This document shows, piece by piece, positions 5,256-6,885 of a stretch of 6,885 nt of DNA. The DNA is taken from NCBI GenBank assembly GCA_021806355.1, contig JAJZXT010000064.1:1-6885 (forward strand), given 5' to 3'. The notes under the pieces were generated by a model, which was given only the letters and a program-made list of their open reading frames with translations, had not been told where the DNA came from and did not search any database. The stretch comes from Thermoplasmata archaeon (GTDB lineage: Archaea > Thermoplasmatota > Thermoplasmata > Thermoplasmatales > Thermoplasmataceae). Every line of letters starts with the position of its first letter. The stretch's first letter is position 1. A program made the translations under genes and the position numbers.

Positions 5256-6674
5256 ATGTCAATTAGGGAAATTATACGAAAACCCCTCTCCATTAGACTT
5301 GTTGTTATATCAATTATGGCAATATTAATAGTTTCAATGTTTGGAATCGGCATAGGCACAATAAATCAGAAGCATCCTTTAAGCTATGAACCTAATGCAT
5401 CGCCATCCAGTAATTATTGCACCCCTGTGAGCGAGAACCAGTGGTCCCAGATAGCGGCTACAGGACCCGGGCCAAGATCCAATGCAAGCATGGCGTATGG
5501 ATCAACGACGACTGGAGTTATTATGTTCGGTGGAGAAACATTCTCTGGGCCAAACGTTTCGTATCTCAACCAAACATGGCAGTATTACTCTGGCAGCTGG
5601 ATCAATCTTACAGGCGCTAATTCTCCGCCCGGAATGATTGGAGGAGCAATGCAATATGACCCGTCGGGCTATATTTTATTATTTGGCGGGATGAATGGCA
5701 CATCTTACTTTAATAATACCTGGATATTTACAGGAACAAAATGGTCACCCTTGAATTTCCAAGCACATCCTTCTGCGAGAGCTTTTGCTTCAATGAGCTA
5801 TTCACCTGCACTGAATGCCATAGTGCTTTACGGCGGGATTGGCCCTAATGGCTACCTGAACTCAACATGGGAATTTAATGGTGGCTGGATAAATATTACA
5901 TCAGAGACAAAGAACATACCGTCTATGGAAGGCGCTTCCATGGCTTCAACTTCATCAGGTTTCCCAATAATTTTTGGTGGATTCAACTCCAGAGGCTATC
6001 AGAGTTCAACCTGGATCATGAATCAATCAATGTCGTGGAAACTCCAAAAAACCATTAATTCTCCTGGTGCCAGAGCCTTCAGCCAGATGAAATTCTACCT
6101 TTATGATAATGAAACAATCCTCTTTGGTGGAGTCAGTTCAACCGGACCTGTAGATAACACCTGGGCTTACAGCTCATCAACTTCTACATGGTCACAGGTT
6201 CAAACCAGAGGTTCTCAAGCGCCTGCATATTATGGACAATCCATGGCAAGATATGAGGCAAATTCAACATTAATTCTATTCGGAGGGTCTATGGGAAATA
6301 CATCCTATTCGGATGCCTATACCTTCGCCAACATAACAGAATATTACGTGATATTCAAGGAAGCAGGGCTGCCTGCTTCAACTGAATGGGGTATCCAACT
6401 TGGAAGCACATTTGTCAATTCATCATCCAGCACAATCGCCATACTTGCCCCCACCGGAACTGAATCATTCAATATAACTATGGTTCCATCGGGATACCAG
6501 ACCTCTCAGTTGACCGGAAATGTTACCATCTATTTTGAACAGTTAAACCAAACCATAACTTTCACCAAAATACCCGGCGTAGTTTATTACTTCTATGGTG
6601 CATTTGCAGGAATTGGACTTGTGGTACTTGCGCTGATAATCACGGAAATAATGAGAAAATTAAACAAGAAATAA
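5256..6674 (+). CDS. Membrane-anchored extracellular kelch-type beta-propeller protein with thermopsin-like C-terminal domain
   Basis: 472 aa from the ATG at 5256; an in-frame TTG at 5241 would add five residues but lies too close to the TATA box. A positively charged N-terminus (MSIREIIRKPLSIR) and hydrophobic segment (about 14-34) form a signal or anchor. Six kelch-like repeats follow, each with an [FY]GG strand at 91-93, 143-145, 192-194, 240-242, 290-292 and 342-344, spaced 48-52 residues; five are followed by a conserved Thr-Trp. An extra N-terminal strand (about 62-75, NQWSQI...GPGPR) probably closes blade six. A beta-rich domain (about 362-437, IFKEAGLPASTEWGIQLG) resembles repeats seen in archaeal thermopsin-like and surface proteins. 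A second membrane helix (441-465) and basic tail MRKLNKK end the protein. Eighteen N-X-S/T sequons lie between the helices, suggesting an outward-facing glycoprotein. Ligand and function are unknown. Confidence 0.88.
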   Translation: MSIREIIRKPLSIRLVVISIMAILIVSMFGIGIGTINQKHPLSYEPNASPSSNYCTPVSENQWSQIAATGPGPRSNASMAYGSTTTGVIMFGGETFSGPNVSYLNQTWQYYSGSWINLTGANSPPGMIGGAMQYDPSGYILLFGGMNGTSYFNNTWIFTGTKWSPLNFQAHPSARAFASMSYSPALNAIVLYGGIGPNGYLNSTWEFNGGWINITSETKNIPSMEGASMASTSSGFPIIFGGFNSRGYQSSTWIMNQSMSWKLQKTINSPGARAFSQMKFYLYDNETILFGGVSSTGPVDNTWAYSSSTSTWSQVQTRGSQAPAYYGQSMARYEANSTLILFGGSMGNTSYSDAYTFANITEYYVIFKEAGLPASTEWGIQLGSTFVNSSSSTIAILAPTGTESFNITMVPSGYQTSQLTGNVTIYFEQLNQTITFTKIPGVVYYFYGAFAGIGLVVLALIITEIMRKLNKK

Positions 6675-6707
6675 AACCGATAAATTATACATTTATTCCA
6701 AACCCCC

Positions 6708-6713
6708 TTTTTT
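6708..6713 (+). terminator. T-tract terminator after the surface protein gene
   Basis: Five C then six T (CCCCCTTTTTTC) lie 34 nt beyond the stop codon of the kelch-type gene. This fits archaeal U-tract termination without a required hairpin. Further T-rich DNA follows to about 6740. Confidence 0.45.
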
Positions 6714-6795
6714 CACATTTACCAATAGGATTCTTTTCTCTAACGATTCTTAATAATGACGATAAGAAATTTCTATCTCCGGAATCGTTTAACAT

Positions 6796-6848
6796 TTGCG
6801 AGCGGGAATTCCCCTTTCGCAAGATAGGGGATGAAAGCGAGCGAAAAG
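6796..6848 (+). other. Hairpin-rich element of unknown nature, possibly IS200/IS605 right-end or omega-RNA-like
   Basis: TTGCGA (6796-6801) pairs with TCGCAA (6817-6822) around the 10-bp palindrome GGGAATTCCC (6804-6813). A competing stem pairs CCCC (6811-6814) with GGGG (6827-6830). GCGAGCG occurs twice (6798-6804 and 6837-6843). It is more G/C-rich than its surroundings and has no credible ORF. The block with GGGGATGAAAGCGAGCG reminds me of the DNA at right ends of TnpB-bearing elements, but no tnpB is in the window and this is from memory. It could equally be regulatory or part of something beyond the right edge. Confidence 0.3.
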
Positions 6849-6885
6849 GTTACTATTTCTCGCAGGATATTGATCTGTCCGCTGG

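Noticed and set aside
6773..6883. Minus-strand open frame ending at TAG 6773-6775 (C-terminal piece ...LANVKRFRR)
   Set aside because: It could be the tail of a gene beyond the right edge, but it crosses the hairpin element, and its arginines are mostly CGA/CGG while the clear genes here mostly use AGA/AGG. It is too short to judge, so it is not annotated.
6674..6885. Plus-strand frame open to the right edge
   Set aside because: It contains no ATG, GTG or TTG, crosses the T-tract terminator and shows no recognisable motif.

Overview
The window looks like chromosomal DNA from an archaeon of the Thermoplasmatales or a close relative (Thermoplasma, Ferroplasma, Cuniculiplasma type). This rests on A/T-rich DNA with AGA/AGG arginine codons, TATA boxes about 26 bp from start codons that lack a Shine-Dalgarno site (leaderless mRNAs), an archaeal RPA, an archaeal beta-CASP nuclease, an Agl3-type sulfosugar enzyme and a sequon-rich surface protein with a thermopsin-type C-terminal domain. 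The assignment comes from protein resemblance only; no database was searched.

Layout: (1) 1-900, minus strand: most of a replication protein A (ssDNA-binding protein) with OB folds and a Zn finger, cut by the left edge and apparently starting at TTG. (2) 901-1229: a divergent promoter region followed by an unrecognised 55-aa small ORF (1048-1215, plus) whose stop codon touches the Shine-Dalgarno site of the next gene. (3) 1230-3220, plus: a two-gene unit of 5'-methylthioadenosine phosphorylase and an aCPSF2-like beta-CASP ribonuclease, 2 nt apart. (4) 3284-3898, minus: a MarC-family membrane protein, convergent with the nuclease. (5) 4006-5208, plus: UDP-sulfoquinovose synthase. (6) 5256-6674, plus: a membrane-anchored extracellular six-bladed kelch-type propeller. 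(7) 6675-6885: a T-tract terminator and a hairpin-rich stretch of unknown nature reaching the right edge.

Functional links: the left half is housekeeping (ssDNA binding, salvage of methylthioadenosine from polyamine synthesis, RNA processing). The right half looks like a small cell-surface module. It contains an enzyme making the sulfosugar donor used for N-glycans in Sulfolobus acidocaldarius, next to a protein with 18 Asn-X-Ser/Thr sequons. The two genes carry the same 11-bp element (CCTCTAAAAAA) directly upstream of their TATA boxes, at the same distance from the start codon. That match suggests shared promoter architecture and places the kelch start at the ATG at 5256 rather than the upstream TTG.

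I found no CRISPR array, tRNA, rRNA or intact mobile element. The observations most worth checking are the twin promoters with the sulfosugar/surface-protein pairing, the small ORF ahead of the phosphorylase, the CXC motif of the phosphorylase, and the structured element at the right end.
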